Positions 16,687 through 24,539 of a stretch of DNA of 64,000 nt are shown here, piece by piece. The notes under the pieces were generated by a model, which did no database searches, had not been told where the DNA came from, and worked only from the letters and a program-made list of their open reading frames with translations. Positions within the stretch are counted from its first letter, which is position 1, and every line of letters starts with the position of its first letter. The stretch is from RGIG9379 sp031553005 (lineage in GTDB: Bacteria; Bacteroidota; Bacteroidia; Bacteroidales; Paludibacteraceae), in contig JAVBMA010000010.1 in assembly GCA_031553005.1 (NCBI GenBank), positions 116,887-180,886 on the forward strand. Direction: 5' to 3'. The position numbers were made by a program, and so were the translations under genes.

Positions 16687-18123
16687 ATGGAACAACGAGA
16701 ATTAAATGCCTTTATTAAGGCATTTGTAAAAGATCTTTCTGAAAATAATGTTGCCATTTTTGCAGGGGCTGGTATGTCGAGAGCTGCGGGATGTGCGAAC
16801 TGGCCGGAACTATTAAAAGATATAGCCGATGAGTTAGGACTTAGTGTGGACAAGGAGCATGATTTAATATCCCTTGCTCAATACCATGTCAATGAAAAGA
16901 AAAATAGACACAGAATCAAAGAGAAAATTCTCGAAGAATTCGCGGATGTGGACTCACCCACTATCAATCATAAAATTTTAGCACGATTACCTATCTCAAC
17001 TTATTGGACGACTAATTATGATACTCTTATTGAAACCGCTTTAGGAGAGGCTTATAAAATTGTAGATGTAAAACATGAAGTAAAACAATTAAACCATACC
17101 CGACCTAAACGAGATGCTATAGTTTATAAAATGCATGGAGATGTTAATCATCCTCAAGATGCTATTCTAACAAAAGAGCAGTATGAAGCATACTATAAAA
17201 CTCATGAAAGTTTTATTACAGCGCTATCAGGAGATCTTACGACAAAAACATTCTTATTTATTGGTTTTAGCTTCACAGATCCAAACCTCGATTATGTGTT
17301 GAGCCGTTTGAATATTCAATTTGGCGAAAGCAGTCGTCAACATTATTGTTTTATGAAAAAACAAGCCAAGGAGGTTGGCGATGATGACGAGATTTTTAAA
17401 TATAAAGTTCGAAAGCAAGAGTTGATGATAAATGACCTGAAACGATACAAAATAGAAGCAATCTTGGTTGATGATTATCCGGAGATAACGAAAATTCTCT
17501 GCGAAATAGAAAAGCAGTACAAAAAGAAAACAGTTTTCATTTCGGGTAGCGCCGAAGAGTACGGGCCATGGAGCCGAACAGATGCCCAAAATTTCATCCA
17601 TTTACTTAGTAAAGAAATTATCAATGCTGGTCATAGAGTCGTTTCCGGATTTGGGTGGGGTGTCGGCAGTGCTGTTATCAATGGGGCTTTAGATGCTGTT
17701 TATGAAAACCCCAAAAAAAACAGCGAAGACCAATTGATAATAAAGCCGTTTCCACAATTTAAAACAGGGCAGAAAGATTTACCTGTATTGTGGGAAGAAT
17801 ATCGGCAAAGAATGATTTCTTTAACAGGTATTGCGATATACATTTTTGGAAATAAAAACGATGGTAAGGGTGCAATAGTCGATGCCGGAGGTGTAAAAAG
17901 AGAGTTTGAAATAGCAGTTGAGCAAGGTGTAATGCCAATTCCTGTTGCGGCTACTGGCTATATGAGTAAGCAAATATATGACATCGTTGTGACGGACGCC
18001 AATAAATATTTGCACGGACAGGGCTGGATTTTGAAAGAGTTGGAGAAAATGACCTCAGACTCTATCGCATCAGAAGAAATAATCAAAATAATTTTAGAAA
18101 TAATTAAAAAATTGAATAAGTAA
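16687..18123 (+). CDS. thsA: Thoeris ThsA, SIR2-SLOG NADase effector
   Basis: A 478-residue protein matching B. cereus ThsA in length and layout. SIR2 domain about 20-275: AIFAGAGMSRAAG, TYWTTNYDTL with catalytic Asn110, YKMHGDV with catalytic His150, and FLFIGFSFTDPN. SLOG domain about 281-478: KTVFISGSAEEYG, VVSGFGWGVGSAV, EYRQRMI (R373/R375) and REFEIA (E407), the residues near the site that binds the cyclic ADP-ribose signal in ThsA. On activation ThsA destroys NAD and stops phage spread. The stop overlaps the start of the adjacent ThsB by one base (TAATG). No long partner operon precedes it; an AT-rich 137-base gap separates it from the ImmA gene. Confidence 0.95.
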   Translation: MEQRELNAFIKAFVKDLSENNVAIFAGAGMSRAAGCANWPELLKDIADELGLSVDKEHDLISLAQYHVNEKKNRHRIKEKILEEFADVDSPTINHKILARLPISTYWTTNYDTLIETALGEAYKIVDVKHEVKQLNHTRPKRDAIVYKMHGDVNHPQDAILTKEQYEAYYKTHESFITALSGDLTTKTFLFIGFSFTDPNLDYVLSRLNIQFGESSRQHYCFMKKQAKEVGDDDEIFKYKVRKQELMINDLKRYKIEAILVDDYPEITKILCEIEKQYKKKTVFISGSAEEYGPWSRTDAQNFIHLLSKEIINAGHRVVSGFGWGVGSAVINGALDAVYENPKKNSEDQLIIKPFPQFKTGQKDLPVLWEEYRQRMISLTGIAIYIFGNKNDGKGAIVDAGGVKREFEIAVEQGVMPIPVAATGYMSKQIYDIVVTDANKYLHGQGWILKELEKMTSDSIASEEIIKIILEIIKKLNK

Positions 18124-18614
18124 TGGCACGAAAAGTATTTACGAGCTTCCATTATGTCCCAGATAATTGGAGAGCTAACCAAATCAGAAACATGGGAAAA
18201 ATAGAAGGAAACAGCATTGTTACCACAAATAAGTGGGAAGAAGTTACAAAAGGAGGAAATCCTGCAATTGAAAAATGGATTGACGAAAATATGACTGGAA
18301 AATCCTGCGTTGTTGTATTTGTTGGCGAAAACACAGCTGGTAGAAAGTGGATTAAACATGAAATTAAGAAAGCTTGGGAAGAAGGTCGTGGAGTTGTTGG
18401 AGTTCATATTCACAATTTGAAAAACAACGAAGGGAATCAAGCAAAAAAAGGGAGAAATCCTTTTGATGATTTCACTATTAATGGAAAGTCTATGTCTTCA
18501 ATTGTAAAATGTTACGATCCACCATATAGCATAAGCACAAATGTGTATAATCATATTGAAGAAAATTTAGAAAATTGGATCGAAGAAGCCATAAAAATCC
18601 GCAATAACTACTAA
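18123..18614 (+). CDS. thsB: ThsB-like TIR protein, ThsA partner
   Basis: A 163-residue DUF1863/ThsB-type TIR protein. KVFTSFHYVPD at the start, SCVVVFVGENTAGRKWIKHE with putative catalytic Glu80, and VVGVHIHNLKN follow the ThsB pattern, but it is shorter than the ThsB at 13476 and lacks the VVRN box. It is translationally coupled to thsA by a one-base overlap, so it is the primary partner in the operon. Thoeris loci often carry several ThsB variants, thought to recognise different phage cues. Confidence 0.85.
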   Translation: MARKVFTSFHYVPDNWRANQIRNMGKIEGNSIVTTNKWEEVTKGGNPAIEKWIDENMTGKSCVVVFVGENTAGRKWIKHEIKKAWEEGRGVVGVHIHNLKNNEGNQAKKGRNPFDDFTINGKSMSSIVKCYDPPYSISTNVYNHIEENLENWIEEAIKIRNNY

Positions 18615-18627
18615 TAACTAAATTACT

Positions 18628-18900
18628 ATGCAAGAAGATCAAGTAAAAGCTATTACTGATAATGTAATTCAAACATTGTTAAAAAAGAATGCAGACTATG
18701 GTGGTGCAAGTTTTGATTTAGGGCTTAATGGCAATATGGTTCACCTTTGGGATAAAGTAAAGAGGTATCGTACTTTGATTGAAAACAAAAACAAAGGAGT
18801 AAAACCCAATTTTGAATCTATAGAAGATACACTAAAAGATATTATGGGCTACGCCATAATAGGCTTAGTAATATTAGAAGATGATAATTTACCCAAATAA
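18628..18900 (+). CDS. Nucleotide modification associated domain 1 (Nmad1) protein
   Basis: A 90-residue all-helical protein of the DUF1599/Nmad1 group: KKNADYGGASFDLG near 19-32, HLWDKVKRYRTLIEN near 38-52, and SIEDTLKDIMGYAIIG. The family was predicted to act with DNA base hypermodification genes, and its fold recalls MazG-like nucleotide pyrophosphatases. It lies 13 bases after thsB and 8 bases before another TIR gene, inside the Thoeris operon. Whether it hydrolyses or binds modified nucleotides here is not known. Confidence 0.7.
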   Translation: MQEDQVKAITDNVIQTLLKKNADYGGASFDLGLNGNMVHLWDKVKRYRTLIENKNKGVKPNFESIEDTLKDIMGYAIIGLVILEDDNLPK

Positions 18901-18908
18901 TTATAGAT

Positions 18909-19379
18909 ATGAACAATATTTTCATTAGTCACCATGGAAAGGATGACGAGAATGTACAAGGTTTAAAAGAAAGGCTTCGAAATGCCGGATACGATCCGCG
19001 GAATAGTTCTGTGGATAGTACAAAACATCAGGAAAGGCGTCCAAGTGATGCCGTTATAAAACGCTATTTAAAAGGATGTATAAAATGGGCAGGTACTTTT
19101 ATTTGCTTGATTGGAGAAGATACCCATACAAGAAAATGGGTGGATTTTGAAATAACAGAAGCTCACAAACAAGGAAAGCCCATAGTTGGAGTTTACAAAC
19201 ATGGATGTGCTAATTCTGTAGAACTTCCTGAAGCATATAAGAAATATGGAGGGTCTCCTATTGGTTGGAATTCCATAGACAAATTAGGTGATATTATAGA
19301 GGGTAAAATTGCCCCACCCGAAAAACCTGATGGAACATCGCAAACTCCAATTTATACTGTTGTACGAGTAGCTTGTTAA
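18909..19379 (+). CDS. ThsB-like TIR protein in the Nmad segment
   Basis: A 156-residue TIR-like protein: NIFISHHGKDDENVQGLKER, then TFICLIGEDTHTRKWVDFE with putative catalytic Glu81, and PIVGVYKHG. It is a third member of the ThsB-type set on this strand and sits between Nmad1 and Nmad2. Its closest use is probably as another sensor feeding ThsA, or as a partner of the Nmad proteins. The C-terminus overlaps the extended frame of the next gene, but the likely next start leaves a 14-base gap. Confidence 0.8.
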   Translation: MNNIFISHHGKDDENVQGLKERLRNAGYDPRNSSVDSTKHQERRPSDAVIKRYLKGCIKWAGTFICLIGEDTHTRKWVDFEITEAHKQGKPIVGVYKHGCANSVELPEAYKKYGGSPIGWNSIDKLGDIIEGKIAPPEKPDGTSQTPIYTVVRVAC

Positions 19380-19393
19380 TAAAATTAAGAACG

Positions 19394-20017
19394 ATGAACA
19401 ATTTCTCTTATAAAATAGAACATGATTTTGGATTGGCACCCAATCCTTTTGGTGGATATTGCACATTAGCTGTTTGCAAGTCTGGTATACGCAGCAACAA
19501 AAACTTACAAGTTGGAAGTTGGATATTTGGAACAGGTAGCCAAAAACTTAAAAACTTGAATAAACTGATTTATGCTATGCAGGTTGAAGAAAAGCTTACA
19601 TTTAACCAATATTGGAATGATCCAAGGTTTCAGTATAAGAAACCTATTATTAATGGAACATTAGTACAAATGTATGGGGATAACTTTTATCATCAAGATG
19701 ATAACAACACATGGATACAAGAAAATTCGGCTCACTCTTTAGGAAACGAGAAACCTAATGTTAACCATACGAAGAGAGATGTTAGTGGTGAATTTGTTCT
19801 TGTATCTACGAATTTTTTCTATTTTGGAGATAATGCGATTGATGTGCCTAAAAAGTTTATAAAAGACATATTTTGTAATGGTAGAGGCATGAGAGGCCCC
19901 TCAATATCCATAGAGTCTGTTGGAAAATTTGTTACATGGCTTTCTGAGAACTATGAAAAAGGAATACTTCATGGAGACCCTGTAAGTTGGTCTTCCCATT
20001 TGAAAAAGAAAAAGTAA
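19394..20017 (+). CDS. Nucleotide modification associated domain 2 (Nmad2) protein
   Basis: A 207-residue protein starting at MNNFSYKIEHDFG (a TTG seven codons earlier is less likely). DFGLAPNPFGGYCTLAVCK, VGSWIFGTGSQ, QYWNDPRF and MYGDNFYHQDD follow the pattern I know for Nmad2 proteins, which were predicted to recognise or make modified bases. It ends the thsA operon. It converges with the thymidylate-synthase-like gene and only one base separates the two stop codons. The family has no established biochemistry that I know. Confidence 0.7.
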   Translation: MNNFSYKIEHDFGLAPNPFGGYCTLAVCKSGIRSNKNLQVGSWIFGTGSQKLKNLNKLIYAMQVEEKLTFNQYWNDPRFQYKKPIINGTLVQMYGDNFYHQDDNNTWIQENSAHSLGNEKPNVNHTKRDVSGEFVLVSTNFFYFGDNAIDVPKKFIKDIFCNGRGMRGPSISIESVGKFVTWLSENYEKGILHGDPVSWSSHLKKKK

Positions 20018-20018
20018 A

Positions 20019-21032
20019 TTATTTGGCAGATACTTGGGTTAAAATCGGATTCGAAAATTGAATTACTCCGCCTTTTACTTTGCGGAAAAGAATCCCTGCC
20101 CAATCATTAAAAAAATCATCTCCAAAATCAGGTATTTCTTGTATTTGTCCTAAGCGTAGATTTTGTTCCCAAGAGCCTAACTTTTTTAATTGAAAATCGA
20201 ATTCATCAAGCGAGTGAAATTTTTTGTTATAGCAATAATATTCATCTGAAACATTTTCAATAGAAGCCAATTTCTCGACTAATTCACGATGGCGCTCGTC
20301 ATAATAATGGAAGTTATTAGCAATATGGTAATATGCCCCAACTTCCAGTCCCAAGATAGCTGCAAAATATTCCTGCATAAACATGTAATTAAACATATTA
20401 ACGGCACTTGCTCCCCAAATGAAATCGTTTGAACGCATATAAACCGTCAAGTTTAGTTTATTTTCTGTTGGACTTCGCATAAATTGAAGCAGACGCGTAC
20501 AGGGTAAATCTTTTGTTTGTTTAATATTGTTATTGCTGTCAAAACAATCCTTAGGAGGATCACCGATAGAAATAATTCCTTGGCGTGTATATGGATCTCG
20601 ATGAAAACTCTCCGTTACATAGAAAAATTGATCAATTTCTCTGTTCTCAAAGATTATGGTATTTTTATTCCATGCCTCTTTATAATCATTCGCATTACCA
20701 TTGTAACACCTAAGCCTTGGACCATAACCACCTCTTAAAAATTCTCTATCGTCAGAAAATTCCTCCATCGAAGGAAGATAAAATTTAATGAGCTCAAGAT
20801 CATTTCTTCCTAAAGCTAACCATAAAGATTCTGCATAAGGTAATGACAAATTCCATTTTCGTTCGGGAATAGTTACAATTCTGGATAAGGGATTGGTTAT
20901 TTTTATCATCATGGGTTCCGGTAATTCCCAACACTTTTTTTCTCTTGTTGTCCTTTCAACCCCATGCTCTAAAAGAGTTTTAGCCATTCCTACTAAAAAA
21001 GAGTTAATTCCGGCATATTCTGCTGTAAACAT
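20019..21032 (-). CDS. Thymidylate-synthase-like enzyme (probable dUMP hydroxymethylase)
   Basis: A 337-residue protein with a diverged thymidylate synthase catalytic half. Against E. coli TS the equivalents are Cys178 (LPCTRLLQF; C146), R200-S201-D203 (MRSNDF; R166-S167-D169), N212 (N177) and H242-Y243/Y244 (FHYYDERH; H207, Y209). The N212-to-H242 spacing of 30 equals that of E. coli. Asparagine at 212 favours dUMP over dCMP. TS homologues beside hypermodification genes make 5-hydroxymethyl-dUMP for DNA; that product is inferred. The gene is last in the abiE-TIR operon and its start overlaps the preceding gene by 40 bases. Confidence 0.75.
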   Translation of the reverse strand: MFTAEYAGINSFLVGMAKTLLEHGVERTTREKKCWELPEPMMIKITNPLSRIVTIPERKWNLSLPYAESLWLALGRNDLELIKFYLPSMEEFSDDREFLRGGYGPRLRCYNGNANDYKEAWNKNTIIFENREIDQFFYVTESFHRDPYTRQGIISIGDPPKDCFDSNNNIKQTKDLPCTRLLQFMRSPTENKLNLTVYMRSNDFIWGASAVNMFNYMFMQEYFAAILGLEVGAYYHIANNFHYYDERHRELVEKLASIENVSDEYYCYNKKFHSLDEFDFQLKKLGSWEQNLRLGQIQEIPDFGDDFFNDWAGILFRKVKGGVIQFSNPILTQVSAK

Positions 21033-22000
21033 TGCTTTTTGATTTGATTGTTAATACCCCATTTAGGCGGAAAAAAATAATTAATATCAGAGTCATGTCG
21101 ATGATATTTCTGTTTGATTCGAATATTATCAACCTTTAGTTCCGGCATTTTTTCTCTAAGATATTTATCAGTTTCACAGAAACAATTTTGTAAATCGATT
21201 AATGTTGGCTCTCTTCCAAAAAGATTTTTAAAATTAGTAAACCCATATTGTTGTCTCAACCTATTGATATTATCATGGGTATATCTGATTAAATCATCAT
21301 CATTATATCCTCCTGTATCAACAAAACATTTTTTAATACCTCTTATAGCACCAATGCCAGCTTTTACAAAGCTGTTTTCATCAAAATTTATGACATCGGA
21401 ATAATTGAAATCAATAGCATATTGATATGCTAAAAAGTTTCCGATAAAAGGGCACATAGATAGAAAGTCAAAAATCTCTTTCAGTGATTTTGCTTTAATA
21501 ATCTTCGTAAATAATTTTTCTTTAATAAATTTTTCCTGTATCATTTGTAGCCACCGTTCGTGCTTTGAACCATATTGTAAATAGTCACTATGGCTACCTG
21601 TCATCAAATATGCTGAGTTAAAAATAGGTTGGGAAGCAATTCGCTCAGATAAGAGTTTAGACAATGCTGACACATCAAATGTTCTTAGCGAAAGTTCCCC
21701 AATATTAGTTTCAATATACTCCCAAGTGTCAACTCTATTAAATACTTTAAAAATCAATATCCGAAGAAGAATATCTTCTTCAGAAAATACGCTGTTGTGC
21801 TCGTTGTAAATAACATTCCGAATTAAATACTGGCTTACTCTGTCGCAAGAGCGGTACACATTCGTAAATTTGTGACATAATAATATTGAATCATCCGTCC
21901 ATGGATATATTTCATTATTATAGCGTGCCCAAAAGATATTCATGCGTTGCTCCATAAAATGGAAATAGTACCTAAAGGCTTCATCTCTGACTTTTATCAT
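20993..22000 (-). CDS. DNA base hypermodification protein (HMUDK/aGPT-Pplase2-like)
   Basis: A 335-residue protein with the sequence pattern of the putative DNA base hypermodification family: FWARYNNEIYPWTDDSIL, KFTNVYRSCDRVSQYLIR, ILIFKVFNRVDTWE, then FIGNFLAYQYAIDFNYS and IDLQNCFCETDKYLR. The family relates to phage 5-hydroxymethyluracil DNA kinase and the putative pyrophosphorylases that act on thymine-derived bases. With the TS-like enzyme it suggests synthesis of a hydroxymethyluracil-derived base in DNA or free nucleotides. The TIR copy B gene ends 22 bases upstream, so TIR, this gene and TS form one transcription unit. Confidence 0.75.
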   Translation of the reverse strand: MIKVRDEAFRYYFHFMEQRMNIFWARYNNEIYPWTDDSILLCHKFTNVYRSCDRVSQYLIRNVIYNEHNSVFSEEDILLRILIFKVFNRVDTWEYIETNIGELSLRTFDVSALSKLLSERIASQPIFNSAYLMTGSHSDYLQYGSKHERWLQMIQEKFIKEKLFTKIIKAKSLKEIFDFLSMCPFIGNFLAYQYAIDFNYSDVINFDENSFVKAGIGAIRGIKKCFVDTGGYNDDDLIRYTHDNINRLRQQYGFTNFKNLFGREPTLIDLQNCFCETDKYLREKMPELKVDNIRIKQKYHRHDSDINYFFPPKWGINNQIKKQCLQQNMPELTLF

Positions 22001-22022
22001 CTTCCTATTATACTAATGATTT

Positions 22023-22619
22023 TTATCGACTTAACCATTCTTTTAATGGAGTAATATTATATGAATCCTCTCCCATGGGCGTACGAACATAGTAGCCTTT
22101 AGGAATCAAAAGTCCATCTCTATAACTCGTTGTCCCATCTCGATATTCAATACTTGGATATATTTGAAGATATTCATTCCCTTTGTATTGAAAGTCATAG
22201 GTTCCTTTTTCTTTGATTGATATAATAGCAATGTGCTTAATATATCTATATGTATCTCCGATTCCTAACTCCCAATTACACCAATAAGATTCAATAGCTC
22301 TATTTGTTGCTAATAATATGAACTTCTTACTGTATTTAATAATTTCTTTTATTCTTAATGCTGTATCTCCACTAGTTTGACTTGGCATTGTATTATCCAT
22401 ACTATCAATATAGACTTTTGCACCATGCCCTTCTAGAATGCCTATTATGCCTTTAGCTTCTTTTGAATCTTCTAAATCCTTATGTTTATGAGATAGAAAG
22501 ACTGTTGGCTTTATTGTATATGCCGTTTTAGAATTAAATGTTCTGGCTTCGTTTAGTAAAACAGAAACAGATTCTGTAGCAACACTACTTTTATCAAAAT
22601 GTCCTCGTTCGAATATCAT
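22023..22619 (-). CDS. TIR-domain protein (copy B)
   Basis: A 198-residue TIR protein, about two-thirds identical to copy A at 10426-11028 (about 130 matching positions by my alignment), including the start MIFERGHF, TVFLSHKHKDLE, YIDSMDN and the box SYWCNWELGIGD with Glu117. Unlike copy A, it stands between AbiEii and the base-hypermodification gene. The two copies are inverted relative to each other. A TIR linked to a hypermodification enzyme could be an effector guarded by, or sensing, modified DNA; that is inference. Confidence 0.85.
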   Translation of the reverse strand: MIFERGHFDKSSVATESVSVLLNEARTFNSKTAYTIKPTVFLSHKHKDLEDSKEAKGIIGILEGHGAKVYIDSMDNTMPSQTSGDTALRIKEIIKYSKKFILLATNRAIESYWCNWELGIGDTYRYIKHIAIISIKEKGTYDFQYKGNEYLQIYPSIEYRDGTTSYRDGLLIPKGYYVRTPMGEDSYNITPLKEWLSR

Positions 22620-22646
22620 AATATTTAAAATGGTTTTGCAATTTAA

Positions 22647-23438
22647 TCAAATCTTTTCAATTATTTCTTTTCTTACCAACTCCCAAGCCTTTTCATTATT
22701 ATATTCAACGCCCGGTTTGAGAATAATATGAATATCTTCCAGAAATTCTTTGTCGGTCATTTTTTCTTCCATATTAATAAGAATTTGCTTTTGCGTGGGC
22801 GGTTTTTCTACAGAATATCGCATATAAGTTTTATAGCATTGAATAAGTTTTGGGATATCTACATTCTGATGAACCAAAGCCCAATACAAATCAAATAAAT
22901 CGCGGCCTTTGCGGCGTTGGTAGAGAGCTCGTAATTTAGTTCCTAAAAGCTCTTCCAGTTCATAGCCAGTCAACATACATTCACCAGCAAACCATGAATT
23001 CTCAACTTTGTAAGGAATTTCTTTTAAACCCAATACATTGAAGTGTTCCCGAGTATTGATTTCAATTTTCAATCGCATATTGATTACAGGCTGAATAGTA
23101 GTATCAAAGCGGTAAATAATGGTATTGTTGTGAATATGTTGTTTCACCGTTCGTTTTATGCCAAGAAACGAAAGCCGCTCGCGAATCTGTTTGAGTATGG
23201 GATTGATTGGTTCCGAATTAATTTGTACTAAATCAATATCTTCGGAATAGCGCACTTGCGGCTGTAAATACAACTTATGTAAAGCTGTTCCTCCACGAAA
23301 TGCCAAGGAATTTTTTAATAAATCGTCAGAAAATAATTCAACTAAAGCTCGTCCAATTATTAAGTCTTGCTCAACTTGCGCATCATTAGGCCAAGGCGCT
23401 TGTGTTTTCCATTCTGTAATATATCGCTGTGGTATCAT
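22647..23438 (-). CDS. abiEii: AbiEii-family nucleotidyltransferase toxin
   Basis: A 263-residue nucleotidyltransferase of the AbiEii/AbiGii family. Motif I is FRGGTALHKLY (GG at 49-50), followed by YSEDIDLV (D67, D69), with the later LGTKLRALYQRRKGRDLFDLY block (K168, R177, D180). AbiEii toxins act as type IV-like toxins that modify tRNA or other targets and abort phage infection. It overlaps the AbiEi gene by four bases (ATGA). Here the toxin is followed in the same direction by TIR, hypermodification and TS-like genes, which is not the usual abiE arrangement. Confidence 0.88.
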   Translation of the reverse strand: MIPQRYITEWKTQAPWPNDAQVEQDLIIGRALVELFSDDLLKNSLAFRGGTALHKLYLQPQVRYSEDIDLVQINSEPINPILKQIRERLSFLGIKRTVKQHIHNNTIIYRFDTTIQPVINMRLKIEINTREHFNVLGLKEIPYKVENSWFAGECMLTGYELEELLGTKLRALYQRRKGRDLFDLYWALVHQNVDIPKLIQCYKTYMRYSVEKPPTQKQILINMEEKMTDKEFLEDIHIILKPGVEYNNEKAWELVRKEIIEKI

Positions 23439-24247
23439 AAATCGCTTTCAATTTCCATATTTATAATTACTTTCCAAGTTTCATCCGTCATACCCTTCTT
23501 TTCGTTTTGATTGGACAACAAAACAGGAATAACAGTTCTTGTGCTTAGTGCTTTTATTAAAGCCTTAGCCAATTTTTCTTCGCCTAACACTTTATCCAAG
23601 ATATAACCTAAGCGTTGAATGACCGGTGTACTGGAACATCGCATTGCTGTTTTTACAAGCACTGATGTTTTAATTACTTGTGCTAATTCCTGTAATATGG
23701 TAGTAACCCGGTTCAACCCTATTTTATCAACATAAGTTAAGAGGTCTAATGCGGTTAATTCAGGAGAAGAAACATTGATATAACCTGCGTCTGTGGGCTT
23801 TTGTACAATGTCTTCCTGATCCCAATTATTTTTTGAAAAAAAAGATATTTTTAGTTTTTTATTGCTAATGCTTCGCGGTGCAGGAGTTTGGGCAATAACA
23901 AAGTATTCCATTGGTTGCTGATGAGCCGCCCCATACAACGCAGCCGCTGATAATAAACCTACATAATAAGACTTATTAAGCGATTTCATCAAATCATCAA
24001 TAAATAAATAAGTTGGCAGTATTCCTTGTTGAGAATATTCTGGTGGGATAATCACATAAAATCCTTGTCGAACCTGCGCTATTTCATTTTTCGACTTAAG
24101 CCGATATAAATTTTGCTTGATAGTGCGATATGACAATTCAAACTCTTTTTGCAATTCATCAAGCGTAAAGGCATAACGACCCTGAGAACGAATATTATTT
24201 AAATATTGTTCTATGTAATTATAAGTTGGCAGAGTTTTATTCGTCAT
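23435..24247 (-). CDS. abiEi: AbiEi-family antitoxin and regulator
   Basis: A 270-residue protein starting at MTNKTLPTYNYIEQYL; a longer frame runs 25 codons upstream but crosses the operator, so ATG 24247 is preferred. The N-terminus is a winged helix (FTLDELQKEFELSYRTIKQNLYRL, 29-52) and the rest is the AbiEi C-terminal antitoxin domain (VGLLSAAALYGAAHQQP, SSPELTALDLLTYVD). AbiEi proteins neutralise AbiEii and repress their own promoter by binding inverted repeats. A perfect 17-bp inverted repeat lies just upstream of this start. Confidence 0.88.
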   Translation of the reverse strand: MTNKTLPTYNYIEQYLNNIRSQGRYAFTLDELQKEFELSYRTIKQNLYRLKSKNEIAQVRQGFYVIIPPEYSQQGILPTYLFIDDLMKSLNKSYYVGLLSAAALYGAAHQQPMEYFVIAQTPAPRSISNKKLKISFFSKNNWDQEDIVQKPTDAGYINVSSPELTALDLLTYVDKIGLNRVTTILQELAQVIKTSVLVKTAMRCSSTPVIQRLGYILDKVLGEEKLAKALIKALSTRTVIPVLLSNQNEKKGMTDETWKVIINMEIESDL

Positions 24248-24254
24248 ATTTCTG

Positions 24255-24295
24255 TATTTGCAAAAGGATACGAATTGTGTATCCTTTTGCAAATA
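24255..24295 (-). promoter_or_regulatory. AbiEi operator, perfect inverted repeat
   Basis: Arms 24255-24271 and 24279-24295 are perfect 17-bp complements around a 7-base spacer, 8 bases upstream of the abiEi start. The right arm overlaps a -7 box of the TAnnTTTG type on the minus strand (24290-24297); a TTTG at 24320-24323 could be the -33 box, with a slightly long spacing of 22. Bound AbiEi would block this promoter and with it the downstream TIR and base-modification genes. Confidence 0.75.
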
Positions 24296-24539
24296 TAAAA
24301 TATTTTTTTTGTTGTTGCACAAATTTATTTTATCCTATTCCTTACACCATCTTCAAATTCACTAATAACTTATGTATTCTAATTTTACGATTTTAAAGGC
24401 ACATCCCCCCTCTAACCTTCTACAACGACAGCCTTATCGAACCTCCAATAACCTTCACATCAACATTATTCTCAAATAATTTCTTTATTAGTTGAGGGAA
24501 ATTATAAAGTATATCTGAGAACTATCATAAAATGAGTTC
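24296..24539. other. Gap between abiE promoter and mobilisation remnant
   Basis: Apart from the -33 region of the abiE promoter, the stretch holds a 33-codon minus-strand open frame (24420-24521) whose end, VDVKVIGGSIRLSL, looks protein-like but has no start codon. I read it as a gene scrap of unknown origin. Confidence 0.25.
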
